This document shows, one piece after another, positions 21,518 to 32,891 of a stretch of DNA of 64,000 bases; position 1 is the first letter of the stretch, and the number at the start of each line of letters is the position of its first letter. The notes under the pieces were generated by a model. That model had not been told where the DNA came from, ran no database searches, and worked only from the letters and a program-made list of their open reading frames with translations. The DNA is taken from contig CM060703.1 of NCBI GenBank assembly GCA_030686995.1, positions 114,585,361-114,649,360 of the forward strand, written 5' to 3'. Position numbers and translations under genes: made by a program. Source of the DNA: Artemisia argyi. Lineage: Eukaryota > Streptophyta > Magnoliopsida > Asterales > Asteraceae.

Positions 21518-23951
21518 ATGGAAGGTGGTAATCCCTTTGATCCCATCAACCCACCACAACAAAACCACCTACAAAACCCACCACAGCCAAGCCAACGTCC
21601 AAGACCCCGAACCTTAGGAGATTAGTCCCGTCCTAGCCACCAAGGCCATCGAAACACCATCGAGCTCATTCAAGGAGCCAATGTGTCTCCCTTTCGATCC
21701 GACACCATCCGGTTGGTGCAAAGCGAATGTGCATTCCATGGACTTCGTTCCGAAGATCCTAATCAACATCTCAAGGATTTCCTCAAAATAGTAGATTCCA
21801 TAGACCTTGATGTTGGAACTCGAGAGACGACCCGATTGCGTCTCTTCCAATTCTCTCTATGTGACCAAGCTAGTCAATGGCTTGAGCGTTTACCCGCGGG
21901 ATCCATCACCTCTTGGGATGATCTTACCACTCGTTTCCTTGCTCAATTTTTCCCACCTGGGAGAACTACTAAGCTTAGAAATGATATCTTAATGTTCCAA
22001 CAACGTCAAGGTGAAACTCTCTATGAAGCATGGACTCGTTCCAAGGCCTTACTCCAAAAAGTCCCCGATCATGGCATAGATCTTTAGCTACAAGTCCAAA
22101 TTTTCTATGACCATATCGATCTCACCACAAGGCAAACCATTGACCAATCGGCCGGTGGCAAGCTTCGTGATCTAAGTGCGGAAGAATCATGGGAACTCAT
22201 AGAAGATCTTGCTCTCTATGACAACCAAAGTTGGAATGATCCCCGTGATTTGAACAAAATGGTCAAGGCAATATCTTTGCCTTCGAACAATTCAAGCACT
22301 CCCGACCGTAGGATCATGGAACTTGAAGACCAAGTCAAGTTTCTCTCGAAATCCTACGAAGCTCCTAAACCTTCAAGCCAAGTGAACAAAATCACTTCTT
22401 CGTGTGAATTATGTAGTGGTCCCCACGACACTCATGATTGCATGGAACTCCCCGAACAAGCTTTCGTGAATTACGCATCCTTGTGTGCCGACAGAGCGGG
22501 AGACAAGTGGTACACTTTTAAATCCGAGCAAAACACTTACGGTGATTCATACAACCCCTCTTGGAAAAATCATCCGAACCTTAGGTGGAAATAAAACCAA
22601 AAGCATGCCCCAAAACAATTCTTCCACTCCACCTAATCGATTTCAACCAAACGGTCCATCCTCTAACCGTACTTTCAACAACAATCCTTCCAACAACTAT
22701 GGTAGTACCAATAATTTTGAAGGATTGATGTCCAAATTTATGGCATTTCAAGAGACTCGTTTAGCAAAGTTTGAAGCCGATTTCAAACAGAAGCAAAGTG
22801 AGATGACCAATAAGATTGACACATTGTTGAAAGTTCTCAATGACCGAGAAATGGGAGCACTCCCAAGTAACACAGTCAAGAATCCAAAACTAAAAGTTAA
22901 CGCTATATCATCTATTTCGTCCCCTACTTCTTGTCCACAATACTATTCGGTCAATGCCACGAGCACGTATTTCAAACAAACCCAAATCTTTCAAAATAAC
23001 CAATTGAATGTAACGCCCAACATCAATTCGGTTAATAGCATAGTCGAAGCACTTCCTACACAAGACCTTGGCGAAGAATTCAAGGAACTTCACCTTGAGT
23101 GTCTCGTCATTGATGTCTTAGCCCGTGCTCCCTATTACAATGCCCTTTTAGAAAAATATGAAGAGAAACTTAAGTTGGGTAAGAATGGGACCGCCTTCGT
23201 TCAAACAAGTTGCCTAAGAAATTAGATGATCCAGGCATACTCGTGTTACCTTGTAAGATCAGAAATTATGAGGCTTTTGACACACTAGCCGATCTTGGGT
23301 CAAGCCTAAATTTGCTTCCAATATCTCTATACACCACTCTTAAGCCAGGAAGGTTAGATGAAATAGAGGTAATCATAGGGCTTGCGGATGGAAGTGTAGC
23401 ATATCCGGTTGGGGTAGTGAAGGATATGTTAGTGCATATAGGAAGATTGACAATGTTGCCCGTTATTAATAGGAAGAGGATTCTTAGCTACTGCAAGTGC
23501 GATGATTGATTTTAAGGAATCTAGAATAGCGGTAGGAGAAGGAGAAACTTGGTCGGTCTATGATGTTAAGAAACACGCCTATGATACTAATGAGGAACCG
23601 ACGCCCCATTGGGTAGATGTGAATAAGAGACCATCTAGGTATGGACCTTGGGTTAATGGTGACTTCATAGGACCTCAACGCCCATTTTATTTAGAAGAGG
23701 AGTCTATAAACAAAACGCATTCGGTGGAGCAACTCATAGCTAGGGATAAAGAACTAAACCCCTTTGAGGATCCCTTAGTATTTTGGAAAATGATTAAATT
23801 CCTAGGAGTGATGCCAATCAATTTAGGAATGAAAAAGTGGAAAAGGGAAGGTGATAAATGTAAATGGAATTGGGACAAGCCACCTAAGGAAGGTGACGGA
23901 TCATGGCATATGAGGATGATTCTATATGATCCGGATGGAGAAAAATTTTAG
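21518..23951 (+). pseudogene. T2 Gag-protease polyprotein (broken)
   Basis: Starts at ATG 21518 after the primer site. The first frame holds a Pro/Gln-rich N-terminus, a TAG at 21623, then a retrotransposon Gag domain (FHGLRSEDPNQHLKDFLKIV... LERLPAGSITSWDDLTTRFLAQFFPP) to a TAG at 22085 (in the T3 copy this codon is Trp), continuing to TAA at 22592. A Cys/His cluster (CELCSGPHDTHDC) may be an atypical knuckle. After a frame change come a coiled region (22740-22860) and, after another at about 23205, a retropepsin-like part with FDTLADLGSSLNLLP (active-site region). T3 shows that about 40 bp are missing here near 23455. The last part (23502-23951) is a charged tail, WSVYDVKKHAY onward. It is the structural protein of the family. 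Confidence 0.75.
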
Positions 23952-24094
23952 AAGTCATAACGCACCAAGAGAACCAATAGGAAATTAAACCTAAGTTTGA
24001 TCCCAAAGATGTCCTCGACGAAGAGCTCACTCATATAGGATAGCCCATGACTTTGAGTCTAGCTACAAGACTCGTAAATAAAGAAAAGCGCTTC

Positions 24095-24109
24095 TTGGGA
24101 GGCAACCCA
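24095..24109 (+). other. Conserved hairpin TTGGGAGGCAACCCA
   Basis: It sits about 145 bp after the coding region, preceded by AAGCGCTTC. Counterparts are at 13559-13573 (minus), 40319-40334 and 56266-56280, always directly after the coding segment. The stem is TGGG/CCCA, extended to CTTGGG/CCCAAG in T3. Confidence 0.55.
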
Positions 24110-24204
24110 TGTTTTATTTGTTTTGTTTGTTTGTTTGTTTGTTTGATTTAATTTATTTCCATATGCATGTTTGATTTTTATTGTTTGTGAATCATGTTTC
24201 ATAC

Positions 24205-25831
24205 TGATACGCGGGATTGAACCCTCGCAACAGGTTTTACCTCTCAAGGGATCTTGAGATGCTTTCAATCCCTGCCAGGCAGTGTACCTGATCGTTGTAG
24301 TATAGTATAGTGACAAGTACCGAGGGATTGATCATTCAACTCAGGAATAGTGTCGCTAGGATTAGAAAGCCTACTAAACTAGGTCTAGAGGTGAGGGATG
24401 ATTCTTTTTGTAAAGTAAACTAAAGTAAAGTAACTCCCAATACCGTCTTCCACGGGTTATGGGTCCCACTACCGTCTTCCACGGTGTATGGGGGAGGTTG
24501 AGACGTAGACAACCATACCCCTACCTAAGGTAGAGAGGCTACTTCCGGTTCTACCTAAGGTAGAAAAGGACCTCCGGCCTTTTGTAGGGATGATTCTTTT
24601 TGTATTTTTTATATTTTATGAAAGCAAGTAAAATCTTGGGTTTTGAAGGAGTGGGCGGAATTAGTTGCTAGTAAACTAACCCAATTAACTACAGATGCAA
24701 TAAAAAAAATGAAAATTAACTAATGTTGTCGAAACAATAATGAGAAAAGATGTGTTTACTTATATTTCATTACTCCCTAGATATCTTTTACCGGTTGATT
24801 AGTTTGTTACAATTGCATGGATGACGGGTTATATTCCTTAATACTAGTCTTAGGGTCGTGTACAATATTCCCTAACTCTATAAGATCCTACTTCACTCCT
24901 ATGTCGAGCCGACTAAAAGCTCCTAACATGGGATCATTAGAATTCACTTATGCATTAAATACAACCAAAAATCATAGTACACCTCCGATCATGTTTCTTA
25001 AGACGTTCAAGCAAGTTACCAATAGATTTCTACTAGTTTTCTTAAGCCTAACATCGAATACAATCATCCAAAACAATTATAAGCAAACAATCAACCAATA
25101 ATCAACATCTAGGTTTCACTACATCTAAGCAAACACAATAAAAACCTAGCCTAGCATGTTAAAAGAAAGATAAGCGTAAGATAGAATCAAACAACACATA
25201 GACATATTGAATGATTATTGGAAGACTTATCTTTATTCAAACATGGAAGAAAGAAGGGTTTGAAACCCCTGCAATATGATGAAAATTCGACCTAGGGTAT
25301 GTGCTCCTAATGTTCCACACAATGTTCCACACTTTACAATGAAAAATTTGAAAAATATATATAGATAAAACATCCTGACGGCGTCACGTTGTAGGGTCTG
25401 ACGTCGTCAACTCGCTGCCAATATAAAATTTGTATTGCCAAGATCCAGTCTTGACGCCTTTATGTGTAAATATACTCTGGGCCGTCACATGTGTTTTTAC
25501 CCTGACGGCCTTGGTGACGCCGTCAGGCCAAATACACTAAAAATGTTATGGGCCGTCACGTGTATTTTCCATTTCCACCTCTTTTGCCACTCTTGATGCC
25601 GTCATGTGTGAAGCTTTGACGTCGTCAGGTACTGTTCCCATCAAAGATTTTAAGATTTTGCCGTTTTCTTCACTTTTATGCTCCAAAAACGTCCAAAATG
25701 TTTCATTTTCCAGATTTCTCCTCAAAAGTACCTAAAATGACAAAAGGAACGATTTAGGGTAGTAATTGATCAAATAATCACAAATTCGGGCTTAAATGAC
25801 CCCCTAAAGCGGTACACTTTTTGCCTCATCA
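24205..25831 (-). mobile_element. Solo LTR of the TGACG family (minus strand) in the T2 internal region
   Basis: TGATACGCGG at 24205 to CCTCATCA at 25831, with a perfect TSD catac (24200-24204 and 25832-25836). Minus orientation, with the TGACG array at about 25376-25628 and a CTATATATA box near 25355-25364. It is longer than other copies because a SINE with its own TSD is inserted at 24413-24586. Confidence 0.9.
24413..24586 (-). mobile_element. Au-like SINE fragment
   Basis: An extra 174 bp in the solo LTR, flanked by an 18-bp perfect direct repeat (GGGATGATTCTTTTTGTA at 24395-24412 and 24587-24604). Other family LTRs have this sequence once, so it is the insertion target. Read on the minus strand it starts with a block like the 3' half of plant Au SINEs (GGAGGTCC, CTACC repeats, GTCTACGTCTCAACCTCCCC) and ends in a TTACTTTACTTTAG tail. 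It lacks a clear A box, so it is probably 5'-truncated. A TSD of this length fits LINE-driven retroposition. Confidence 0.6.
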
Positions 25832-27210
25832 CATACTAAATTGTGAAAATGCTTTACTTTGTTGTTTGTCTTAACATCATAAAAAGGTATTTCGCAAAAG
25901 ATAAGTGTAAGTGAAATCTTAATTTGTTTTTAAGAACGGAATTGAACATGACCCACAACAATATTAAATGAACATGTATATTAGTATTTGTTTTAGTCAA
26001 ATGCTTGTATCGATTCATGATGATGTTTTGCAGGAAATCCCAAGAATTAAGGCATAAGTTTTTCCAAAAATTTTCCGGAAACTTAACATCAGATTTCTGT
26101 CAAAACACTCTGACGACGTCAGGATTAACACCTGACGGCGTCAGGTGTAAAAATCTGGAAATTTTGCAAGTTTTGTTTTTCTAACGGAGTTTTGAAGTTT
26201 TTGTAAATTCTTTAGTTTTATAAATTCCATGAAATCTGCAAACATTCATTCCACAAGCATTATATCCTTATATATATATAGATTGCCATCGATTTTACGC
26301 GAGGTTGCTATGATTGTTTTCTCAGGTTGAATAGGTTATATTGGACAAGAAGATGATTTATTATTTCGGAATGGAAGCTTTCAACGTTCATTTTCTTGGA
26401 GGAGGATTTAACCATGTTAACGATTTATCCACATTGAACGAATCAGGGGAGTATTTGTTTTCATTCTTTTACCTTATTTTCTTTTACATCTTTTTATTGA
26501 ACATTGGGGATAATGTTCAGCCTAAGTGTAAGGGAAGGGTAAATGATGATACTTTAGAGAATGAAATTGCACTTGAGTTTGTTTGTTCAAAGGTAGGAGT
26601 GTAATAAAACTTAGAGAAATACTTGTTAGTGCAATTTTATCCCAAATTTAAATTTTTTTAGAACATTTAGGAGTGAAGCTTTAGCCTTAATGAGCGTCTC
26701 ATGGATAGGAGTTGTATGACTAGCACAAAACCGTACCACTCAAAAAAAATTTCCACCCAAATATGTGAGGTTCGCCTTTAGATTTGTTAGGAAAAGCATT
26801 CATTATTAGTGCTTATTAGTGTACCGGTAGTACATAGATCTAGAACTTGCGTTAGTGATGCATTCCGAGACCGCTAGTGAGACTACATTCGTGTAGTAGG
26901 ATTTACTACATGATAAGAGGCACTAGGATCACCCTTGTGTTAAACCTGTATCATAATTACTTGACCAATGAAGTCATAATTTCTTGACTAGTAAAGTCAA
27001 TTAATTTTTCCCACACCTTTGCGTTGTACTCATTTTTAGTACATGATACCCCTAGTACACCCCTCCGAGCCTATCTTTTCATTTCTAACTTTAAGCATTT
27101 TACTTAAAGGAAGAATTTGTTAACAATGCACCCCAAATGTACACCCAAATCGCCTTGGCCTTCCTTGTATGCACTCATCTTTAGTGCATTATTGTTTAAA
27201 CCCTTAGTTT

Positions 27211-27961
27211 TTTTTTTGGGTAAAAGGTCAAAAGACCCAGTAAATAGATTACTCCAAAAAAGCGTTTAAGTACAAAGGATATGGGTGAGTCCCATATCTC
27301 AGCCCGTTACATAGGTGAAAAGCTTACATAACAAGATACTTCCTATTTTCTGAAAAGAAAACAAACCATTACTCAAATGATAACAAAGACAATGACGAAA
27401 TATAATTACTACCTAAGACCTTGAAGCTTAGTGCCATACATGGCATTAAAAGCATCCAAATTCCCTGGAAGATCATAAACCTGCTGCGCATAGTCATCGT
27501 AATCATATCCATCATAGTCGTATTCACGCTCGTGGCCACCACCAAATAGATTAACGGACTCATCAAACGTGTTAACAACCTCCTCATCATCACTATCAGA
27601 CACAACGAGCTCTCTCACCTTAGAAAATGGGCTACCTCTCTTAGTAGAAGGAGTAGACGGAGAAGAAAAAGCACTAGGCTTAGAAGACCCAACCTGTTCC
27701 TTCTCTTTCGGATTACTCACAAGAGGTTCTTGTGATGTAGTAGTAGTCTTTAAAGACCCATCCTCTTTATCTTCCAATGTACTTCCAGATGCCACATCCA
27801 AAGTCACTTCCTTAGTAGGAATACCAAAATCATCAGTATCAGCCATATAAAGGCACCAAACTGATTAGTTGTAACAATATTTGTTCCACTTGTACTAGGC
27901 ACGTCAACAGCCTGTTTCTTGTTGACATCCACTTTCTTAGGTACAGGGGGAGGCTTTTTGG
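27211..27961 (-). mobile_element. Poly(A)-tailed retroposed insert, LINE ORF1-like
   Basis: Absent from T1, T3 and T4 at the same place, where sequence runs directly from CCCTAAG to TTAATT. The plus-strand start is a T-run (27208-27217), i.e. a poly(A) tail on the minus strand. The minus strand reads about 40 residues upstream of 27846 without a Met (KKPPPVPKKVD..., TTNQFGAL) and then a 145-residue ORF to 27409 rich in Ser/Thr/Asp/Glu and ending in a Tyr/Asp-rich part. TNxFxAL-type and SDSDDEEV-type stretches recall the C-terminal part of plant LINE ORF1. No RT is seen. TSD is unclear (3 bp at most). Confidence 0.45.
27409..27846 (-). CDS. Acidic ORF within the retroposed insert (possible LINE ORF1 C-terminus)
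   Basis: 145 codons from ATG 27846; the open frame extends upstream to about 27960, so the ATG may be internal. It contains basic/proline then acidic, low-complexity sequence: SDSDDEEVVNTFDESV near the middle and a YDYDGYDYDDY stretch near the end. No catalytic motif. The stop is followed by about 190 bp of 3' UTR and the poly(A). I do not recognise a function. A fragment of LINE ORF1 is my best guess; a captured host transcript is the alternative. Confidence 0.35.
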   Translation of the reverse strand: MADTDDFGIPTKEVTLDVASGSTLEDKEDGSLKTTTTSQEPLVSNPKEKEQVGSSKPSAFSSPSTPSTKRGSPFSKVRELVVSDSDDEEVVNTFDESVNLFGGGHEREYDYDGYDYDDYAQQVYDLPGNLDAFNAMYGTKLQGLR

Positions 27962-28848
27962 GTTAATTGTCTAATTGATTACATGGTTGCTAAGTCGAGT
28001 CATATCTTGTACATATTGTTTTGGGTCGATTGGGACTCATGGGTAAAGTACTAGTGTTATGAAGTAATGGGGAAGAACATCATATATTACCCCCATATGC
28101 ACGTTAATCTTAAAAAGTACTCCAAGTGTTTTGATTATCTTAATTCGAGTCATTAGAATAGTTAATTGTATAGTATGTAAAATTTCAAGTGTAAGGGGAA
28201 TGCAAATCCCCTATGATGTATTATTTTGGATGGTAGGGTAAGAGTGTATGCAAAAAAAAATAAAATAAAATAAAAAAAGGAAAAAGAAAAAGAGAAAAAA
28301 CATACGGACTACCATCCCATTTTATTCTATGTTTGTTTTATGTTTTTTTGTTAGTTTTTGATTAGCTTAGGTCGATTCGAGTCTTGGCTTAGCAACGCCA
28401 CATTGTACATGTAATTGACCATGATGATTCACTTGCCACCAGTAAATATTGCCTTCATCCAACAAAACTGTGCTTATCCTATCCCTACACCTCACGTTAT
28501 AACCCTTTGAAATACCTCTTTGATAGTTTATCCTAGGTGCTTACACCAAGTGGTGGAGGTTTGATTCTTTCCCAAGCCTATGGTAATCTATTTGCTATGA
28601 CAGGTAGTGAGAGATGTTTTCCATTTCCATATTGTGATATATACTTTATTACACCCGAGAGATGTGAGTATCTAAACACTATTTGTGAGGTGCTAGTGTA
28701 TAATTTCCGTACTTGTTTTTGGTTGAAGTGGAACGATAATTTGTTGTAATTACTTTTATATTAGTGTTAAATGACCCCTAACTTGTATTTTGATTGGAAT
28801 AAAAGCGCATTTTCTTGACGACAAGCAAATCTCAAGTGTAAGGGTATT

Positions 28849-29997
28849 TGATGAAGGGAAAAGTGTACCGCTTTTGGGGGGTCATTTAAAGCCAAAGTCG
28901 AGATTATTTGATCAAATATTGCCCTAAATCGTTCCTTTTATCATTTTAGGTACTTTTGAGTGAAAATTTACAAAATGAAGCATTTTGGACGTTTTTGGAT
29001 CGAAAGAGTGAAGAAAACAACAAAGTCTCAAAAGCATGCTAGAAATTGCACTTGACGGTGTCACAAGGTGCTAGTGACGGCGTCATGAGTTGACAAAAGG
29101 GTGGATAAATTAATTACACGTGATGCGCCAGAATGTTTTGTGAAGGGGTCGTGACGGCGTCACGTACAAAATTGTCAAGGCCATCAAAAGTAACTACAAA
29201 GAGTGACGGCCCAGAACCCATAAAGGGTGGCGGCGTCAGAAGTGGATCTAGGCAATACGAGTTTGTTTTGGCGGCGAGTTGACGGTGTCACACATTACTC
29301 TTGACTCTGTCAAAAGACAAAATCTATATATAGTTTTCTAGTTTTCATTCATTGTGTGCAACTTTGAGGGAATAAACCCTAGACGAATTTTACAGCTTTT
29401 TCAAGGGTTTCAACCCTTTGTTTTTTCCATGCTTAATTGAAGATAAGTACTTTACCAAATCATTCAATATGTCTATGTGTTGTTTGATTATATCTTACGC
29501 TTGTCTTCTCTTTAACATGCTAGGCTAGGTTTTCCTTGTGTTTGCTTAGATGTAATGAAACTTAGATATTGATTATGGGTTGGTTGTTTGTTTATAATTG
29601 TTGTGGATGAATGAATTCGATGTTAGGCTTAAGAAAACTGGTAGACTTCCAATTGGTAACTTGCTTGAACGTCTTAAGAAACATGATCGGAGGTGTACTA
29701 CGATATATTGGGTTAGTTGACTAGCAACTAATTCCGCCCACTCTTTCCAAAAACCAAGAGTTTACTTGCTTTCCTTAAAATATAAAAATACAAAAAGAAT
29801 CATCCCTCACCTCTAGAACTAGTTTTAGTGAGTTTTAACCCTAGCGAACACTATTCTTTGTGTTGAACGGTCAATCCCCTGGTACTTGTCACTATACTAT
29901 ACTACAACGAACAGGTACACTGCCTGGTGGGGATTGCAAGCTTCTCAAGATCCCTTACGAGGTAAAACCTTTTGCGAGGGCACAATTCCACGCATCA
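28849..29997 (+). repeat. T2 3' LTR (internally deleted)
   Basis: TGATGAAGGG to CCACGCATCA, 1,149 bp, followed by TSD gttgt. It matches the T2 5' LTR but jumps from GATATATTGG to GTTAGTTGAC at about 29709, dropping roughly 290 bp. Array motifs lie at 29053-29310, and the CTATATATAG box at 29324-29333. The short reading 29860-30141 crosses into the chromovirus LTR and is chance. Confidence 0.88.
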
Positions 29998-30002
29998 GTT
30001 GT

Positions 30003-32060
30003 GGTTACGGCTGAATGGTTTTGGGATTCGGATTTTTTATTTGGAGTTGGATTTGTGATTGTTTATATTTGTGTTTGGTTGTTTTGTTATGTTCGGCTTG
30101 GTCAAAACCGAGAGCCAATGACTCATAGAGTCGAACCGTGACTCGTTACGAGTCACGGAAATACTTATTGTTGTGTTTGTTTATTTATTTATGTTTCGGT
30201 TTCGGCTAATATATTTGACATGGGAAACTTAACTATAATAATAAACGTGAACTAATAATTTTGAAACAATAAAACAAGTTTGATTATAGTTAAGCGGTTG
30301 CAACATTGGACTTGGTTCCGGATTACTATATTTTGAAGATTACTATTGTGGTCTTGAATGGACGTATTGGATTTACGTCGTTGGTTATTTAGACGTTATG
30401 GACCCTTTTGGTACTCGAGATGAAAGGATGTGTTTGACTTTGACTAATTTAAAATATCTGGACCCGAACAAATACGAAATGGTCGATAAAACTAAACAAC
30501 TAATGGATACACGATTGATATATCCAATTGTATTATATAATAATATGTGACATTTAGCGATAAATAGAATAATTAAGAGTCGTGGACTCGGGAAAATGTT
30601 ACATAAACGGACAGGTCATGCCAAAAATTTTGTAAAATCTTTTGTAAACTCTAACCATTTAAAGTTGGTTAAATAACTAAAAACCTTTTCAACTTATATT
30701 GTTTACGATGTTATATTTTGGGAAAATGGGTAAAAGCCGAAACTAGTTATCAACGTGTTTGTTGTTTATTTGATTGTTTGTTCATTTCTTTTTGATACCT
30801 TTCTTCGAGATAATCTTTCTTCTACTTTCGTCTTCCTTGACTTATCGTTCGTTTGGCCAACTCATTTCACTTTCTATCTTTCTTGTCGCTCAGACGAGAC
30901 TTAAAAAAAAACTATTTTCTTCCAAACGCCATTGGAACTAAAACCTTTTATTCAAGTGTTGATTGTTGAAATATTCGAGTAATATTTCTGAGTTATGCCA
31001 TTTAAATTGATTAGGTTGTGCTGAGGTTCGTTTGCTGTGAAGCATTATTTGATTAGTTGTTATATCTCGTTTCCTGCTGCTGTTAAGGTATGATTCATAG
31101 CCCCACTTTTAATCTTTTTAATTGTTTATAAACTCATGTAGTGAGATACATGCTTTTAAATGTTTTTTGAGCACAAGTGTTTTTGGTATGCTTTTCCTGA
31201 TTGGTATGCTTTTTCTAACGATGTGCTAAGTAGCTTATCTTGCCAGACAAGACCCTCCGATCATGAACCATTAATCACTTGCTATGGAGCACGAATATAG
31301 GGATATAGGCCTATAGGAATTTACCCTCCCACTCCTTTTGCCTGATAAGCACTTTGTGGTGTAATATATTCAATTTAGCTAGGTATATGGCAAGTACCCG
31401 GCCTTGGGGGCATTTGTTATATTATATGAAATTTCGTGGTTATTGTCGACTTATGATGGTTGGTTAACGTTTTGCATGTCATGAGCTTAGCATCATCAAC
31501 AATATTATATGCACAAGGATGTCTCTATATATTGTTTGTTACCTTTGATTACCCAGTATTTGCATATGTTGCTTATATCACTTGATTAAAATCTTCTGCT
31601 CAATTTTGTTTATTATACCTATGGATTGCACTCAACCTTTGTGTTGACTTTTAAGCATGTATTTCAGGTACTACTAATAATTAGCTTTGGGAGCATAATG
31701 TTTGGGCACGATGGAGTGGCTACGACTACAGGAGGCTATCAATCAGTGGCAGCTTATCAATCTTTTCTATCTTTCTTTCATATCATTCGTAAAACCTTTT
31801 TGTATGTCTTTTAAAATCTTCCGCTGCTAAACTTGTTATTTTCCGTTGCAAAACTTTATTGCTTCCGCTATAAACTTTATTTACTTTCCACTGCACTTTG
31901 ATAACTAGTCTTTGGACTCTATGGTTTGTAAACTCGAATGATATGGTTAAACATTTATAATCGTCCCGTGTTGTGGTCGTTAGCTATAAATGTGTCTTGT
32001 TTCCCTTTTTGTAATACCTTCAGTTGTGTTAGCTGCCATATTTGAGTTGGGGGTGTTACA
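30003..32060 (+). repeat. Chromovirus 3' LTR, right part
   Basis: Resumes after the T2 TSD and ends GGGTGTTACA at 32060. A perfect 10-bp stem hairpin CCGTGACTCG-TTA-CGAGTCACGG lies at 30136-30158, beside GACTC-ATA-GAGTC (30120-30132). These mirror the palindromes at 18369-18404 in the left part. The remaining 1.9 kb has no supported gene. With the left part the LTR is about 3.19 kb. Confidence 0.83.
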
Positions 32061-32458
32061 AATGAACCTTTCACCCTCACAGGACCCTTTCACCACTGAC
32101 CCCAGACCACTTACCTTTTTACCTTTACCCTTTAAACCACAAATATACCCTTGGACCCATGTATCCTTTTCCCTCCCAAACTAAACACAGAGCAAGCCCC
32201 ACTCAACCTATCCTTTCCAGCTCACACAAACCTCCAAGCCAATGTCACATGAGGTCTTGTCAAGCCCCTTTCCATGTCAGCAATCCTCAACTCCAAAGAC
32301 TCATCCACGGCCAAAAATGATAACATTGGGCTCCAAGGCTTAATGGAGGTCTGAGATGAGCTTTCAAGAAAGCACAAGTAATCCAGCTCAGTAATCCCTC
32401 TCACAAAACAAACATAGGGGATGATGACAAGGGACAGAACCCTAAGTTTCCCCCCCTC

Positions 32459-32467
32459 TATAAATAG
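32459..32467 (+). promoter_or_regulatory. LTR TATA box (TATAAATAG)
   Basis: Same sequence and setting as 4715-4723 in the first Athila LTR, following a C-run (CCCCCCTC). Confidence 0.55.
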
Positions 32468-32737
32468 ATTACATTTGTAAGCTATGGAGGCTGTTAGGCT
32501 AGGTAGATTAAGTAGCTAAGTAGTCAAGTAGGGTGGCTTTCTTTTTAAATTCTTGTACTCTTATTTTCAAGTTAATGAAAGATTGTTTTAGTGTTTTAAA
32601 TTTCATGTCTTTTAATTCAAGTTTAATTTTGTTCTTGTTATAACTTAGGCCAAGGAAGCTAATTAATAGCTTATTTTGGACTAAGCTTGTTGGTTCTTTA
32701 CAAATTTCATAAGCACTTTTCTGTTTTTAGTTTACAA

Positions 32738-32738
32738 A

Positions 32739-32787
<49 letters not shown>

Positions 32788-32792
32788 AAGGT

Positions 32793-32882
<90 letters not shown>
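32738..32882. repeat. A-run and (TA)n microsatellite
   Basis: A run of about 47 A bases (32741-32785), a short spacer, then about 40 TA units (32800-32882). It lies downstream of the TATA box in the Athila LTR. The matching place in the first LTR has only a short A-run at about 4975-4990, so it has expanded in this copy. Expect assembly length uncertainty. Confidence 0.9.

Positions 32883-32891
<9 letters not shown>

Larger units (their letters stand above)
25837..28848 (+). other. T2 structured non-coding 3' module
   Basis: No supported gene of the element itself. In order: TGACGACGTCA (26111-26121) and TGACGGCGTCA (26133-26143); hairpin GAACATTG/TAATGTTC (26499-26518); the alternative hairpin pair (26882-26910); twin hairpins (27025-27043, 27170-27188); the LINE-like insert (27211-27961); and the A-rich loop hairpin (28228-28317). 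The tract ends AAGTGTAAGGGTATT (polypurine-like) before the 3' LTR. The reading at 26341-26604 is Phe/Tyr-rich, lacks conservation of frame in the other copies, and is not called. Confidence 0.65.
18470..29997 (+). mobile_element. T2: TGACG-family element with Gag-protease, holding four later insertions
   Basis: TSD gttgt at 18465-18469 and 29998-30002 matches perfectly. Structure: 5' LTR (18470-19392 plus 20829-21347, split by a solo LTR), tRNA-Asp primer site, Gag-protease pseudogene, non-coding module (split by a solo LTR with a SINE, and by a LINE-like insert), 3' LTR 28849-29997. Without the insertions it would be about 7.7 kb. No RT or integrase is present. The 5' LTR is about 290 bp longer than the 3' LTR, which has an internal deletion near 29709. 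Confidence 0.9.
7138..32060 (+). mobile_element. Tekay/Del-like chromovirus (Ty3/gypsy), 5' part missing, split by nested elements
   Basis: Collinear pieces are: end of gag with zinc knuckle (7149 onward), protease, RT, RNase H, integrase N-terminus (to 9745), integrase core (from 16088), chromodomain (to 17263), then a 3' LTR starting TGTAACACCC at 17337 and ending GGGTGTTACA at 32060. Insertions are the Athila element at 7138, T1 in the integrase and T2 in the LTR. Its 5' LTR and gag N-terminus must lie beyond the Athila element, left of the window. Coding parts have many stops, so it is older than the elements nested in it. Confidence 0.85.

Noticed and set aside
26341..26604. 87-codon reading as an element gene
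   Set aside because: The matching region in T1, T3 and T4 does not keep the frame, while the hairpin inside it is kept, so it is non-coding.
29860..30141. 93-codon reading at the end of T2
   Set aside because: It spans the T2 3' LTR and the chromovirus LTR; a chance reading.
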